A stretch of 64,000 nucleotides of DNA from Cutaneotrichosporon cavernicola (lineage: Eukaryota; Basidiomycota; Tremellomycetes; Trichosporonales; Trichosporonaceae): NCBI RefSeq assembly GCF_030864355.1, contig NC_083396.1:806001-870000 (forward strand). Direction: 5' to 3'. Each line of letters starts with the position of its first letter. The stretch's first letter is position 1. The position numbers and the translations under genes are program-made. Of this stretch, positions 34,564 through 49,883 are shown in pieces. The notes under the pieces were generated by a model that worked only from the letters and a program-made list of their open reading frames with translations, made no database searches and was not told where the DNA came from.

Positions 34564-36490
34564 ATGCCGTCGTCGTACGGCGCGACATCCAACCCAATGC
34601 CCAGGCAATCACCACGTACACGTCGGCGCGCGCACCGCATTGCGCGCGCTGCCGCCGACCCACCCGGGGCTAGCATCCTATCATCCTTCTCTAACCTCGC
34701 CAACACAATTATCGGGAGTGGCGCGCTCGCCTTCCCCTCCGCGTTTGCGAGTATGGGCTTGATCCCCGGCTTCATTTCCTGCCTCGTCTCCGCCTGCACG
34801 GCCATGTTTGGACTGTGGTGTCTCTCGCGGTGTGCAGAGCTCGTGGGCAAGAGGCCCGGAGACGAGGGACGCAAGGCTAGCTTTAACGAGGTTGCGCGGC
34901 TCGCGTTCGGCAAGGGTTGGGTCATGCGGCTCTTTGATGTGAGTCGCGATTCGGCGGCGGAGTGGGGCGCGTGACGGGCGGCTGTGAACGCGCGTGAAGG
35001 AGACGGAACGCAGGAGGCGGGATCAGGCGCGTCCCATCACCTCATCACCCCATCACCATCATACCGCTCGTCACGCGTAGCGTCACGGTGGTTACCTGAG
35101 AGCTCGGCTTATATCAGTTCGCTATCGCCATCAAGTGCTTCGGCGTGTCCGTATCGTACCTCATCATTTGCAAGGTGAGTTGCGCGTGCTGGGTCCTCCG
35201 TGACTATCCCTCGCCCCGGGTGGCTGACGGCAGACGCTCCTTCCCCAAGTATGCCAGACGTTCGCACACATCTTAAAGACACCCATCGAGCCGGATTCGA
35301 TACTCCTCGTGCCGACGTTCTGGCTTCTACTTACACTCCCTATCATCGTCCCACTTTCCTTCATGCGCACGCTCGACAGCCTGCGCTTCACCAGCCAGAT
35401 CGCACTGTCGTCGGTGATCTAGTGAGCTCCTAATTCCGGATCTTGGCTCACCACAGCATGGTCATCGTCGTCGTGGCCTGGTACTTTATCAAGGGTCCCG
35501 ACCCGAACCGCGGCGAGATTGTGCTCGGCCGCTTCGGCACGGACACGCTCGCGTCTTTCCCGGTGCAGGTGTTTGCGTTTACCTGCGCTCAGAACGTGAG
35601 CTTTGGTGGTGCCCTCACCAAGCTGACAACAGCTCTTCCCTATCTACAACGAGCTCAAGGACCGCTCGCAGGGCAAGATGAACCTCGTGATCGGCTCGTC
35701 TATCATGTCCGCCGCGTCCGTGTACGAGCTGGTGAGTATCCCAGGAGAGATCAACCGGCGGTGCGCTAATACCAGCTCGGTGTTGTCGGTTACCTGACCT
35801 TTGGCTCAAAGGTCAGCTCCAACGTCATGGCCATGTACCCGTCCGATTCGATGGTTGTGGCCATCGGTCGTCTCGGCATCGTCTTCCTCGTCGGCCTCTC
35901 GTACCCTCTGCAGGCTCTGCCGTGTCGCTCGTGTCTATACCTGCTCACGTCGGGCATTATCAAGGGCAAGAAGCACAAGCTGCTGCCGCAGGAACCCGAA
36001 CCCGAGTCTGAGTCCGACGACGAGGATGACGCGTCCGACTCAGGCATCAGTGGACACGAGCAGGACATGCTGGTGCCCAAGGTTGGCGATGGTGTCCGCG
36101 GTCCTACAGCTGCTGAGATGCCTATGAAGAAGTACATTGGCTTCACGACCGGCATTCTCGTCGCCGGCTACTTGATCGCCTTCCTCGTGGATGAGCTCGA
36201 CATTGGTGAGCTATTTCATTGAGCTAACCACTGACGACAGTACTCAGCTTCGTCGGTTCGACCGGCTCGACAATCATCAGTTTCATCCTCCCTGGGTTTG
36301 TGAGTTTAACCAAGGGCGGATATCAAACAGCCGCGGCTGACACCAGTTCTATTTCCGGCTGTACCGTGACCAGCGCGGGTTGACCAAGTGGTTTGCACTT
36401 GCGCTCGGCATTTACGGCGTAGCAGTCATGACGTTCTGCCTCACGAACAACATTATCCACCTGAGCAGGAAGCCGCGAGCAGGCCATTAA
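34564..36490 (+). CDS. Vacuolar amino acid transporter, AVT (AAAP) family
   Basis: Proton-coupled amino acid transporter, probably of the vacuolar membrane, 496 residues, about 11 membrane helices. Eight exons: 34564-34938, 35118-35174, 35234-35421, 35457-35595, 35633-35731, 35776-36205, 36241-36299 and 36347-36490. A basic N-tail (PRQSPRTRRRAHRIARAA) precedes the hallmark SSFSNLANTIIGSGALAFPSAFASMG. Later helices: FAIAIKCFGVSVSYLIICK; VQVFAFTCAQNLFPIYNELKD; GSSIMSAASVYELLGVVGYLTFG; GLSYPLQALPCRSCL. An acidic cytosolic loop (PEPESESDDEDDASDSG) sits between helices 8 and 9. The family pattern is closest to the AVT5/6/7 group; direction (import or export from the vacuole) cannot be read from sequence. 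Confidence 0.92.
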
Positions 36491-36923
36491 TCAGCAACCT
36501 GCAATTCGTCTCGGACGGACTCATAACTCATGCATCATCATTTAGAATTGTAACCTGGTGGTCTAGTGGCATCGGCATGTGCCGAAGTGGGCCATTTGTG
36601 GTTTGGTTCATGTGGCATCCAGGGATGCGGGCAGCGGGCGACGAGTGCACCCAGAGCTGCGGACACTGCGGGCAACAGGTCCAACCAAGCTGCACAGTTG
36701 CATCATGTGCAGGGCATGTAGGACCTGTAGGACCTACAGGGTCCGAGCCAATAGGCTAATCTATGACAACAGGCCTCACGTGGAGCCAAACAAGCGATAC
36801 AATACTAAATATGTACAAGCATGGCTCCATGGATCACACGCTGTACGCCGTCCGAGGCGCCCCCGGCTGCGGTGGCAAACTCTTTTGACTGGCATACATT
36901 GGCCTGGGGATGGTGGCAAAAAC

Positions 36924-36987
36924 CCCACAATCCCACAATCCCACAATCCCACAATTCCGACAATTTCCACAATTTTCCCAATTCCAA
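36924..36987 (+). repeat. CCCACAAT octamer array
   Basis: Four near-perfect CCCACAAT copies followed by decaying versions (TTCCACAAT, TTTCCCAAT). No gene overlaps it. Confidence 0.85.
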
Positions 36988-38801
36988 CCGTTACCATCTC
37001 TTTGGATCCATGCAGGAACCGTGCCGGTCCCAGTAGCGGTGCTTTTGTACATCCAATAAATAGAATACCAGTACGCAGCTGTCACCCATGTTGTGATTTG
37101 TGGCATGTGGCACGCGTGAACCACGATCCCCGATCCTAGAACCTAAAATGAAGCACATGTATCTCCTCAGCACACAACACGCAGCTCACAGCTAGCCTTA
37201 TCTTTGATGAGCTGCGTCAGCTCGTCATTCCACCAGGCGTGGGTCGATCGATCAGAAGTAGAGTGATGAAACTTGCTAGAAGAAACCACCGGGCCCCGAT
37301 TCGACGAGAGCCGAGTCGTGAGTCGCCTAGAAGTTCGAGTCATGAGTCTCTCGACGAGTCCCGAGGCGCCAGGCCGGAGGCCCAAGGTCCGCAGTCGAAC
37401 GTTCCATGCCGCCGACGCGCTCGTCAGACACCCCTCGCGTCACTTGTCCCCCCTCCACATTCTCCCCCCCACCCTAGCAGCCCTCAATCCTCCTATTACT
37501 ATTGTGTAGATTGTGGATATCTGTATTATACTCCCACCACCTTAATCTCTTGGCACGCACAGACCGCTTGTGGCGATCGGTCGTGCGCGGGTCAAGGGTA
37601 AGACATGTGCAGCCTGGTCATTTGTGGTTGCATAGCTGTGGGTACTAAATTGCCGCGTCATCAATCTCTTCATCACCGCCGCGGACTATCAACGCCGGCC
37701 GGGGTCAAGCCCGGGTCAATGTCGCTTGCTTCTGGTCCGAGATAGATTAACAGACGCCACCCACTGCTATTCAGCCCTCTAATACAAACGCAGGCCTTGT
37801 GACCCCCCAACCCCCCGCCAAACCCTCCCCAACACCACCGGTTGTATGATACATGATGCACGGACCTGCTCCAGGCGATCATATCAGGAGTCGATCACAC
37901 AGTCGGATTAGATTTATGAATCCAGCAGTATTAATACCGTCATAAGTGCTCGTGCTCAAGCTGCCACATGGGGTCAGGTTGCGAACTTGGCGGACAACGC
38001 TGGAACACGAGGTACAAAGAGGGAATGATGAGAGATGGCGTATGCCTGTCATTCCGACAGTGGTACCAAAGCAATGCAAGGCAAGAGAGCATTGGTATCA
38101 AGGTCCGGTGCTGCTTTTACAGTGGCGGCGATGATGACCAAGTGGGAAAAGAGCAGAGGAAAGAGTTGGAGCTCAGTAGCTTAACCCTGAGATCCTGAGA
38201 TGCCCCAATGGAACCCTCTTACCTCCTATCTTGTTCACCCCCCCCCAAGCCCCCCCCAAGCTACCTCTGGTTTCATGCCTTGCCTTCACCCCACGCTCAT
38301 CACTCCTCGTGTTGGCCTTACCGTCCCTTCCCCTGTTCCCCTGTTCCCCTCGTGCTCTACCCCCTCCCTTTTGAAGTTGCCCTGTAGCACATGGCCATCC
38401 ATCCAACTCCAAGCCAACTAGAGCTAGCTATACGTTATAGTTTGAACAATAGCATAATGGATGGACTATTAATCCTCATCCGTCGTCACCAGTCACCTGC
38501 CACCTGCCAACCTGTCAACCTGCCACCCATCAATCAACACAGCACCAAAGCAACATCATCACCATCACCTTCCACCCCTCGTTCACACTACACAATCACT
38601 GATACCCATCGACTCCATCACTCGCAACACCCTCCTCGCTGGCCGCGGAACTCGATATCCGGCGTGGCGCATTAATCCAATCACACCCACCCGGCCCTGC
38701 CCAGAGTTCCGACGACTCAGGTGGAGTCAGCCACGAGAGGGCGACAGTCGGTCATCGGAGCAAGCCGTCTAGTCATCCCCCTTCCCTTCCTTCCTCCCCC
38801 T

Positions 38802-38822
38802 CCCCCCCCCCCCCCCCCCCCC
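38802..38822 (+). repeat. Poly-C run (21 C)
   Basis: Homopolymer of 21 C inside a C/T-rich 70-base stretch, about 960 bases upstream of the kinase start. Length may be inexact in assembly. Confidence 0.85.
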
Positions 38823-39781
38823 AACCCCCCACAGGCACATTAAAGCAATTGTGGTCTCGAGCCACTTCGAGTCGATCCGCACCGACGTTGACAGGACATG
38901 CCTGAGCGGACCGTGCATATCAACTTGCTCGTTGGTCCCCCCCAATCTCATCCGTGACCCAACAGAACTAAGGTTGTCAACTCGGGTAGCCCCAGGTCTT
39001 CAGGTCCAGGTCCACATCTAGTACTTCCCCCGCATCACCTCGTGGGTACCTTTTGAGCACCTTGGTCGACTTGACCACGCGGTACCATATCGGCCCTCCA
39101 CTCTTGCACTCTCGCACCCTTCCGCCTTCCAATCTGCAACCAGCAAGCAGCAACAGTGGCCAACCCCATTGACTTCCGCTCGCCAGTACTTGGCCAGTTC
39201 GTCCTTGTCTTTTGCATCCTACACATTGTCCACGTCCACACATCCACCAAACTCGACTCGTCTGCCATCAGCCTACTCGACTCTTTCTGTGCTCCCCTCC
39301 CTTGATCTCCTTCGCCTCTTCTATCCACCGATCCATTCCCGTCTCTCGTTATATTCCAAACTCATCACCGTCAACTTTGACTCGTCACTTTACGACGCTA
39401 GCCCGCACATTCACTCTTACGCTACATTTCCTCGTCAAAGCTGTCGTCACTTTGTCATCTCGCCACCAGCAGCACTGCACTGCTTACTCGGGTCTCCATT
39501 CTTGACGCTCGGATACCTACCTACTGCGACCAACGTAGCCCAGTAGCCGACTCTTTCCACGCACACGCCTGCGCCCACAAGCACGCCATTGTGTCCCGCG
39601 TAGTGCGTTCGGCCTCGCTCTGCGCAGGCCGCTGACCGACCCATTCACCAACGTCTGGCCCCAAGACGACAGCCTGCTGTCCGCCGCGACAGTGGGCCTT
39701 CCACTTCTCCTCCCCCCTCCCCCGCCGCCCCTCCTCTTCTAACTCCCCACACTCTTTCCTCACCTTCGGACGCCCCCCACC

Positions 39782-42700
39782 ATGACAATGCGGCCGAAGG
39801 GATTCGAGTCCCCCAGGACACCAGCGGCCATGTCGCCACCGAGCCGCTCAACGTTGCTCGACCACTCGCCCTCTTCCCCACGCGCACACATGGTGCAACT
39901 ATCCACACCCTCCCGACTCCCAAGCATCACTGCCCAGCAGCCGTTGGACTTTGACGACGGGAGCCACTCGCATATGACCGTGTTCGGGTTCAGCCCGCCC
40001 CGCTCCCATATGTCTCTCCCGCCATCAAGCTCGCCCATGAATTCACACTTCTACCTTCCCAAGGCTGGCGCTGCGGTCCCCATCCTCTCCCCATCGCTGG
40101 GCGCAGGAGAACATGTCCTCCAGGGGCCGTTTCTCCCCGCCTTTGAGCCCGCGAGTCCCCGCTTCACGGACTCGCCACATGTCCTAGCGGGCGAGTTCCC
40201 TCCACGATCCCGGCGGAACTCGGCTGCTGTCGTCTCAATCTCCTTGTCCTCGCGCTCGCGGTCCAGGACCCCTCATGGGCGCAAAGCCACCCTCCCGGCG
40301 GAACACTCCGGCTCCGGGACGCCCAGCAAGGCAACTACACCTCGTGCCAATCTTGCCGAGGAGTGGGCTCCGGTAGCACCGGGGTTAGACAACATGGATG
40401 GTGGAGACGAGGACTGGTGCGCCCCCACCGGCGGCATCATGCTTGACGCCGACGAGTCCACTGACTCGTTCTCGTTTGACGACGACGAACACAACAGGAG
40501 CTGGACTGCCGAGTCTGAGGTCGGCGTAACAGATGTGCTTCGCCCCGGCGCTGTATTTGGTGAAGGCCTCGAATTCGAGGGCGACGTCATCAAGCCCGCC
40601 ACCGGCCGCCTGGATATCAGCGGGAGTGACGACGGTGTGCCACTCCGCCGCGACGGTAGCAAGATCGGCGTTCCCCGCCAGCAGACCGATACCTCGAAGC
40701 GTTCCTACGAGGTCATACGACGCCTCGGCTCCGGCTCGTACGCAGTCGTGTATCTCGTCCGCGAGCGCGGGCGTAGGAAACGCGAGTTCGCCCTCAAGTG
40801 CCTCTCCAAGCACGACCTCGAGGAAGAGCAGCTCGAGACGCAGCTGTTTGAGGCAACAATACACCTCTTGCTTCCCATTCACCCGAACATTGTCACGCTA
40901 CACGAGACGCTCCAGACCAAGAACTGGCTGTTCCTCATGCTTGAGCTCTGTCCTGGGGAAGACTTGTGAGTTGCTGGCACTAGGCCAAGCGGTTAGCTAA
41001 CTCCAGATTCTACTGGTTGGAACGCTCGCGCGACGCTTCGCCGCCTCCAGCGCACTCGAGATTGATCGGCGGTCAGCACCTTGACAACGGCATGGACATC
41101 ATGTCCTCTTCGCGGCTTTCGTCTTCGTCTATCCCATTCTCCTCGTCGCAGCTCTTCTCTGGCCTCGCCAACTCGTACAACTCGCCCAACGCTTTCTCTC
41201 CCAACGTTGGCTTTGGTTCGTCCCAGTTCAGCGGGTCCCCTGCATCGCTCCTCTTCGCGCACCATAACGGCATGCCGCAGTCGATGGGGTCACCACACGC
41301 AGCCACGCCTCCCACACCCTCACTCCTCTCGTCGTTTTCGGCCAACACACTACTCACTACTCGTCGTCTCCGTCTTATCGCGTCCATGTTCTCGCAGATG
41401 TGTGAGGCGGTCGCCATCTGTCACAACGCAGGCGTCTCGCATCGCGATATCAAGCCTGAGAACTTCATCTGCTGCGACTCTGTCGAGCTCGAGACGGTGG
41501 CTGAGGGCGACGACAAGCCTGACTTTGGGCCGCAGGCGAAGCGCAAGGTCGTGGTCAAGCTCACCGACTTTGGTCTCGCGACCACGGACGAGGACTCGGG
41601 CGACGTCGAGTGTGGCTCCAAGCCGTACATGGCGTACGAATGTCGCAACAACCTCGGGCCGTCGTATCGTCCAGCGCCTGCAGACGTGTGGTCTCTCGGC
41701 ATCGTGCTCATCAACATGCTCTTCCATCGCAACCCGTGGAAGGACCCTACCGAGGGCGATCCTAACTTTGACGCTTACTTTGCGCACCCTGTCGGCTTCC
41801 TTCAGACCAAGTTCACGGGCATCGGCAAGGAGGTCGCGACGTATATTGCCGAGCACGTTCTGTGCATTAAAGTTGAGGACCGCGTGAGCGCTCACGAGCT
41901 CGGACAGTGGATCCGCAATCTCCCTGAAATGATCGGTGGGCGCCGTGCGATCCACCGGCTCAAGGTGGATCGTCTCGAGAGTCGCAGCAGGGCTGTCGCC
42001 ACCGACAAGGGTCTGTTTGTTAAGTCACCCATCACGGCCGAACCCACGCAGAAGAGTGCTTTGGCCTCTGCTCTAGCTTCTTCGGCCCTGGCTACTTCGG
42101 TTCCGATCTCTGTTCCCAAGCCTCCTCCTACGGGGCCACTGCCGCCTCCACCGGTACTTTCGTCCACTGCCATCATCTCAGCGGCACCTCATTACATATC
42201 TACAATTCAGGAGGTCCCAAGCCTGCCATCGCTGCCTTCCCACACTGAACTGGTTGAGCAACCTGGTCCCACGCCACCAGAGTTGGAGCCCGACGAGATC
42301 TGTTCCGCTACCACGGTCGACGACAATCCCACGCCTACCGACATGAGCACAGTCGTCTCACCGGATCCTACCGAGGGCGGAGATGACGTTGCTGACCTCG
42401 GCGACCTTGACAAGCCAGAGGACGATGGCTCAGGGCAGAACCAGAAGCGCCGTAAGCGCGGCGTGCGCAAGGGCAAGGCGGCTCAAGCAGCCTTAGCAGC
42501 AAAGGAGGACCCCGAGGACAAGTCTCGTCGTGAGGCTTTACTGGCCGAGCTCGTCACTGCTTCCCAGGACTTGGCGCGCGACCTGTCGGTCAAGAAGCCG
42601 TTTGACCCTCACCGCATCCAGGACTTCCCGCCACTCGGTATGGACCCTCGAGAGGCTGCTGCTGGGCGCAAGTCAAAGTGGAAGGACTTCCTCGCGGCAT

Positions 42701-43647
42701 CCAAGGGCAATCCGCAGTTAGAGGCATTAGCCCGCCGGGTGGCGGACAGGGACGCGGGAACCAACGGCGGCTGGTCTGCTCCGGCCAAGCTACAGCAGAG
42801 CAAGGACAAAGACACGCTGTCTCGCCCTAATATTAACCGCCAGACGGCAACGGCCACGAGTTCGGTCGTCTCTGCGAACACTGCCACATCGAGCGCTACC
42901 AGCTCGATGGGTGGCGGCGCAGACGAGGACGACTGGCGTCGGCCAGCTCGTGAGCGTGAGCTTCGTGATACGGAGAAGAACAAGGAGTGGCGTCCTTCTA
43001 CGTCGTCGTCTCGTCGGGGCGCAACCGAAGACTCGACCCGTCATCGCCAGGCCACTCTTGCGGCGGCGGCGTTAGCGAACGGCTTGGACCCCATGGGCGC
43101 CTTTGGTCGCCCAAGCCATCTGCGTGGGCCGTCTGTCAATCGCGGCGGGTCGCCCCTTGCGGGGCCGCCCCGGCCTCGCCTGGAGCGTGACCACGCGGAC
43201 CGCAACGATGGCCGGTGGGCGCCACCTACGAGCTCGGTCCCTATGCCTCCTATAGGCCGCAAGGACGACAAGGCCAAGCATGTGACCCACGAGGTGCGCG
43301 ACCGCACAGACCGTCCTTGGCGCGAAGCGCGCCCGCGTGGCGAATTCAACCCTACCAAGTCTGCGCCCGCGCCCATGGGCGAGTTCCACTGGGCGTCGTC
43401 GGCAGCGCTGGGACCCATTTCGATTCCCCCTTCCTCGTTTTCGAACGCCTCAACCCCCACCCCCACGGCTGCCAAGCCTCCTCTCCCCACCCAGTCGTCG
43501 ACAGCCTCGCTGGCCACGACCAACGGCAACACACCCACCAACGGCACAGCTATTTCGCCCGAGATGCCCAACAAGCCTAAGCTCAAGGGCCAGATCAGCA
43601 CTCTCTCGAACATGCTCAGCCGGCTCAAGGCCAAGGGCCGCGATTAG
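39782..43647 (+). CDS. RAN1/KSP1-like serine/threonine protein kinase
   Basis: Exons: 39782-40965 and 41007-43647 (1274 residues; intron of 41 nt). The first 300 residues are disordered and S/P-rich. The kinase domain begins YEVIRRLGSGSYAVVYLV with the ATP lysine in FALKCLSK. HPNIVTLHET and NWLFLMLELCPGEDLFYW match the Ran1/Pat1-Ksp1 group. A low-complexity Ser/Asn-rich insert of about 110 residues (about 403-512) splits the hinge region from helix E; after it come SHRDIKPEN (catalytic D542), LTDFGLATTDE, and the group-typical CGSKPYMAYECRN in place of APE. The C-terminal 650 residues are disordered, with PPPP, KKR-rich and PFDPHRIQDFPPLGM segments. Group members regulate nutrient response, TORC1 and meiosis/filamentation (established for Ksp1 and Ran1); the role here is inferred. 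Confidence 0.9.
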
Positions 43648-44163
43648 CTGTTCAGCCCCATCTCATCTGTCCTGTATCTCCTCTCTTCTTCCTCTTACAA
43701 ACCAACCAAACGCACAGAAGGTCATCACAATTTTGCATATGAGCCATTAACTTGTGGAACTCAATCATCGGACGAAAATAAATGTAGGATTAGTGGTGTA
43801 TGCATGGACGATGGTACTATGGTGGGCAAGGAGCCGCTGGGTGCCGTAACAAGTCATCTACGAGTCAGGTGATAGGTGCCTGGCTGACGTTGTGACCAGC
43901 CATCTATGACGACCACGCGAATGACTTTACGGGATCAAATGTAAGGCCCACAACATTGCCCAAGCACACCAGACCACAACCCCAACTAACCCCTCCTGTC
44001 TCCTCTCTCGCCCCTTCCTCCCTCCTGTACCCTCCTTCCCTTGTTCACTCACTTTGTACCTAAACAACAACACCAACATCCACAACTAGTCCTCTAACTT
44101 TGAATCCACATCTCAACGTCGCGAGATACATCTCACCGTTCTCTTGCTGCGCCCACCATCACT
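43648..44163. other. Spacer between the two kinase genes
   Basis: 516 bases in tandem orientation. Pyrimidine-rich leader from about 43970 to 44160. No gene seen. Confidence 0.5.
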
Positions 44164-47368
<3,205 letters not shown>

Positions 47369-49883
47369 CTTGTTCGTTGTACTATTCCTAGGATCATGCA
47401 TTCTTAGACAGTGGATGTGCGCTGCATTCTCGTTTCATGCCCATGCAGAGTTCTGGGGAACCTGCTCGTCTGGAGTGAGTCTCACCTCAGCCGGTCTGCC
47501 ACACCTGTCCTCCCGCGGCCGTTTTAGCACCTTTGCCGTACACGACGCCAACTACACAAAACATCTATTAATATTTCATTGGATTTAAGTAATCCGGGTT
47601 AAAAACTTCATGGTCTACCGGTGCTCAGGAAGAAAGCAGCTGGGAAGGAACCACATTGTTTTGCTCGCTTGCCTCTGACGTTCACCGAGTAAGCTTGTCA
47701 GACAGCTTAGCCTAGGTCATGAGACCGCTTCCGTTGCAACATGGAGACAACACACATCGACTGGCGAGATGGAACGCAGAACACTAAGACTAGCCTGGGA
47801 AAGGCTAAATCCGGAATGCCGGGGACAGTCTATCGCGCGAGACATTGGTTCCTGTCTATCGGTGAAGCGCTGACGTTGTTGAAGCCAAGAACCGGGTGTG
47901 CGTGTCAGTTAGGATGATGGTCCGGAACCACACGCGCCGCCGAGGCAACCTCCGCAAAATGGGACATACTTGACCCTCTCGTCTCTGCGAGATTAACTGT
48001 CCCGTACGCCGCGGTAGTGGCATCTGTCGACTATATCGTTCAGGACGGGGATCGCGGCGCTTAGAATCGGAAAGGAGAGGCAGTGCCACAGGCCCAGGCG
48101 TTGGAGAGACAGATTAAGCTTCTTCCCGGTTCACTTCCATGCTTACGACTACGCTACTGTACGCCTCGACTTGACATTTATAAACACCATTGACGACGAG
48201 GACGTGCAGTAGGAGCCGGTCACGGTCCCGGCACCACCTTTCCATAGCCTGGCTCCATCCACCAACCCGACAGAGGTTGCCCATGTCAATCGTCAATTAG
48301 GTCATTTCCATTGGCAACGTCGGGCTAGGTACTACCTGGGTGGGTGAAGTTAGGCGAATGTGGCGCTGTGGTGAACGGGACACGACGTGGTCGATAGTAG
48401 AGAGGTGGATGAACAGAATTGGAGCTCGGATCTGGGTAGGACCTGAAACCCTCCATGCTCCAAGCACAACCTGCCCGAGACACTGCATCTGCCCAATTCC
48501 ACCGATTTAAATGCCATCGAGCAAATCTGGGACGAGCCGGGCTCAAGAGGCGTATCAACCTTATCCCAATACTCCACTGCAACTCATGTCAGTTGTTCGA
48601 GATTGCCCGGGGCATTTGGTTTGAGATGCCAAAATAATTCATCGACAAGTGGGTCAACGCAATGCCACAGTGTCTCCTCGATGCCATCAGAAATAAAGGA
48701 GGCCATACCCGCTCGTAGTACATGGGCCCGCAGCGCGTCTCCAGGCCGCAGGGCTGGAGTCGCGTCCTGTGGCGAGAACGGCGCGATCTTCGGCGTTAGC
48801 GTCGAAGGTGAGCATCTCAGGAGCACGAGCGGTTCGCCAACCTCCACACTAATTCGACATTCGTCTACAAGGTAGCCTGGCCAGCACGTGTACGGCTTGG
48901 TGTGAGCCTTATTTTTGTTATTGTTAGATATTTTTTACGATCTGCAAAGTGTATGCTCTGAAGCGTTTGAGTGGCTTGTACATGTAAGGCACGAGCGCTA
49001 CGAACCGCAGCAGGACCGCGAGTGTGGCGGACCGGTCATAAATGAAGCTTGGTCCATCATTGGAAACGCACGGGGAATAGGCTATGCTGTCCTTTGTATG
49101 ACTGTCCACACAAATTTGTGCCGTCGGTCCTGGTCTCGTAGACTGCGACGCCCGAGTGAAGGTGACACGGTGGGACCCCGGAGGATGGGGAGAGAGGAGA
49201 ACATGGCAGACCAAGAGAAAAGACCGTCTTGGAATAGAGTTATGACACACCATCCTCCAGCTCCCCTGGGCGGTTCTGGACGCTAGACATACCTATGATC
49301 CATATAGCCGCCACACGTCTCCTGCCACACAGGTTGTAGTGTCACGTTCCCACGGGCACACTTCCATAGTGCTCACTATTTCTTTGATTGCATTTCGCCC
49401 GCCGTGCGCCCCTTGACTGTCCCATTTAAGCCACTTTATCCATTGTAGACTTGTTCAACGATGGATCATGCGCCTACCCAGCCCACGAGTAATTGCTTAG
49501 ATCCGGTGTTTCTCCGATCAAGCCTGTCCCTTGTCTCTCGTCATCCTTGCGCCCTCTCCCACAAGTCCATACCCCCATAAGCGGCCGTCACTTGTATCCT
49601 TCGGCCCCCCCGGCGTGTGGCACAGGTGCGGTTCACGACAAATACAGAGACCAACTGTTCAATGCATTTATCAGCCACTCTTACACGTCTCCCTCGCTCC
49701 TCTGCCGCTGGGTCAACCCGCCTCTTATCCATGATGGGGGCCCGGCCGTATGTCAGGAGCACAGAGACCCTCCAGCCATATTTTTTTAAAAAAGACTATC
49801 AGAGCCCACCCACTGGCGCTACTGGCAGCCCGGTCCCAGATTTAACGAGTTGCATACTCACTCGATATCTTACCAAAAGTGTT
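47369..49883. other. Gene-free stretch, 2.5 kb
   Basis: No gene recognised. Lies between the 3' ends of the converging Polo-kinase and fusion-enzyme genes, which is unusually long for converging genes here. A minus-strand open frame at 48584-48880 (about 95 codons, sequence such as PKIAPFSPQDATPALRPGD) has ordinary amino-acid composition but matches no family I know and may be a relic. Confidence 0.5.

Larger units (their letters stand above)
36491..39781. other. Gene-free stretch, 3.3 kb
   Basis: No gene recognised on either strand. Contents: the CCCACAAT array at 36924-36987; G/C-poor pieces around 37000-37200 and 38390-38460; a 21-C homopolymer at 38802-38822; and a pyrimidine-rich 1.2 kb before the kinase start that probably is its long leader. 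All open frames here are short, overlapping and compositionally biased. An unannotated non-coding RNA cannot be excluded. Confidence 0.5.

Noticed and set aside
36549..36615. Possible tRNA or tRNA-derived SINE (TGGTCTAGTGGC ... GGTTCATG)
   Set aside because: An A-box-like stretch is present but the B box is imperfect and no acceptor stem could be paired by eye. tRNAscan would settle it.
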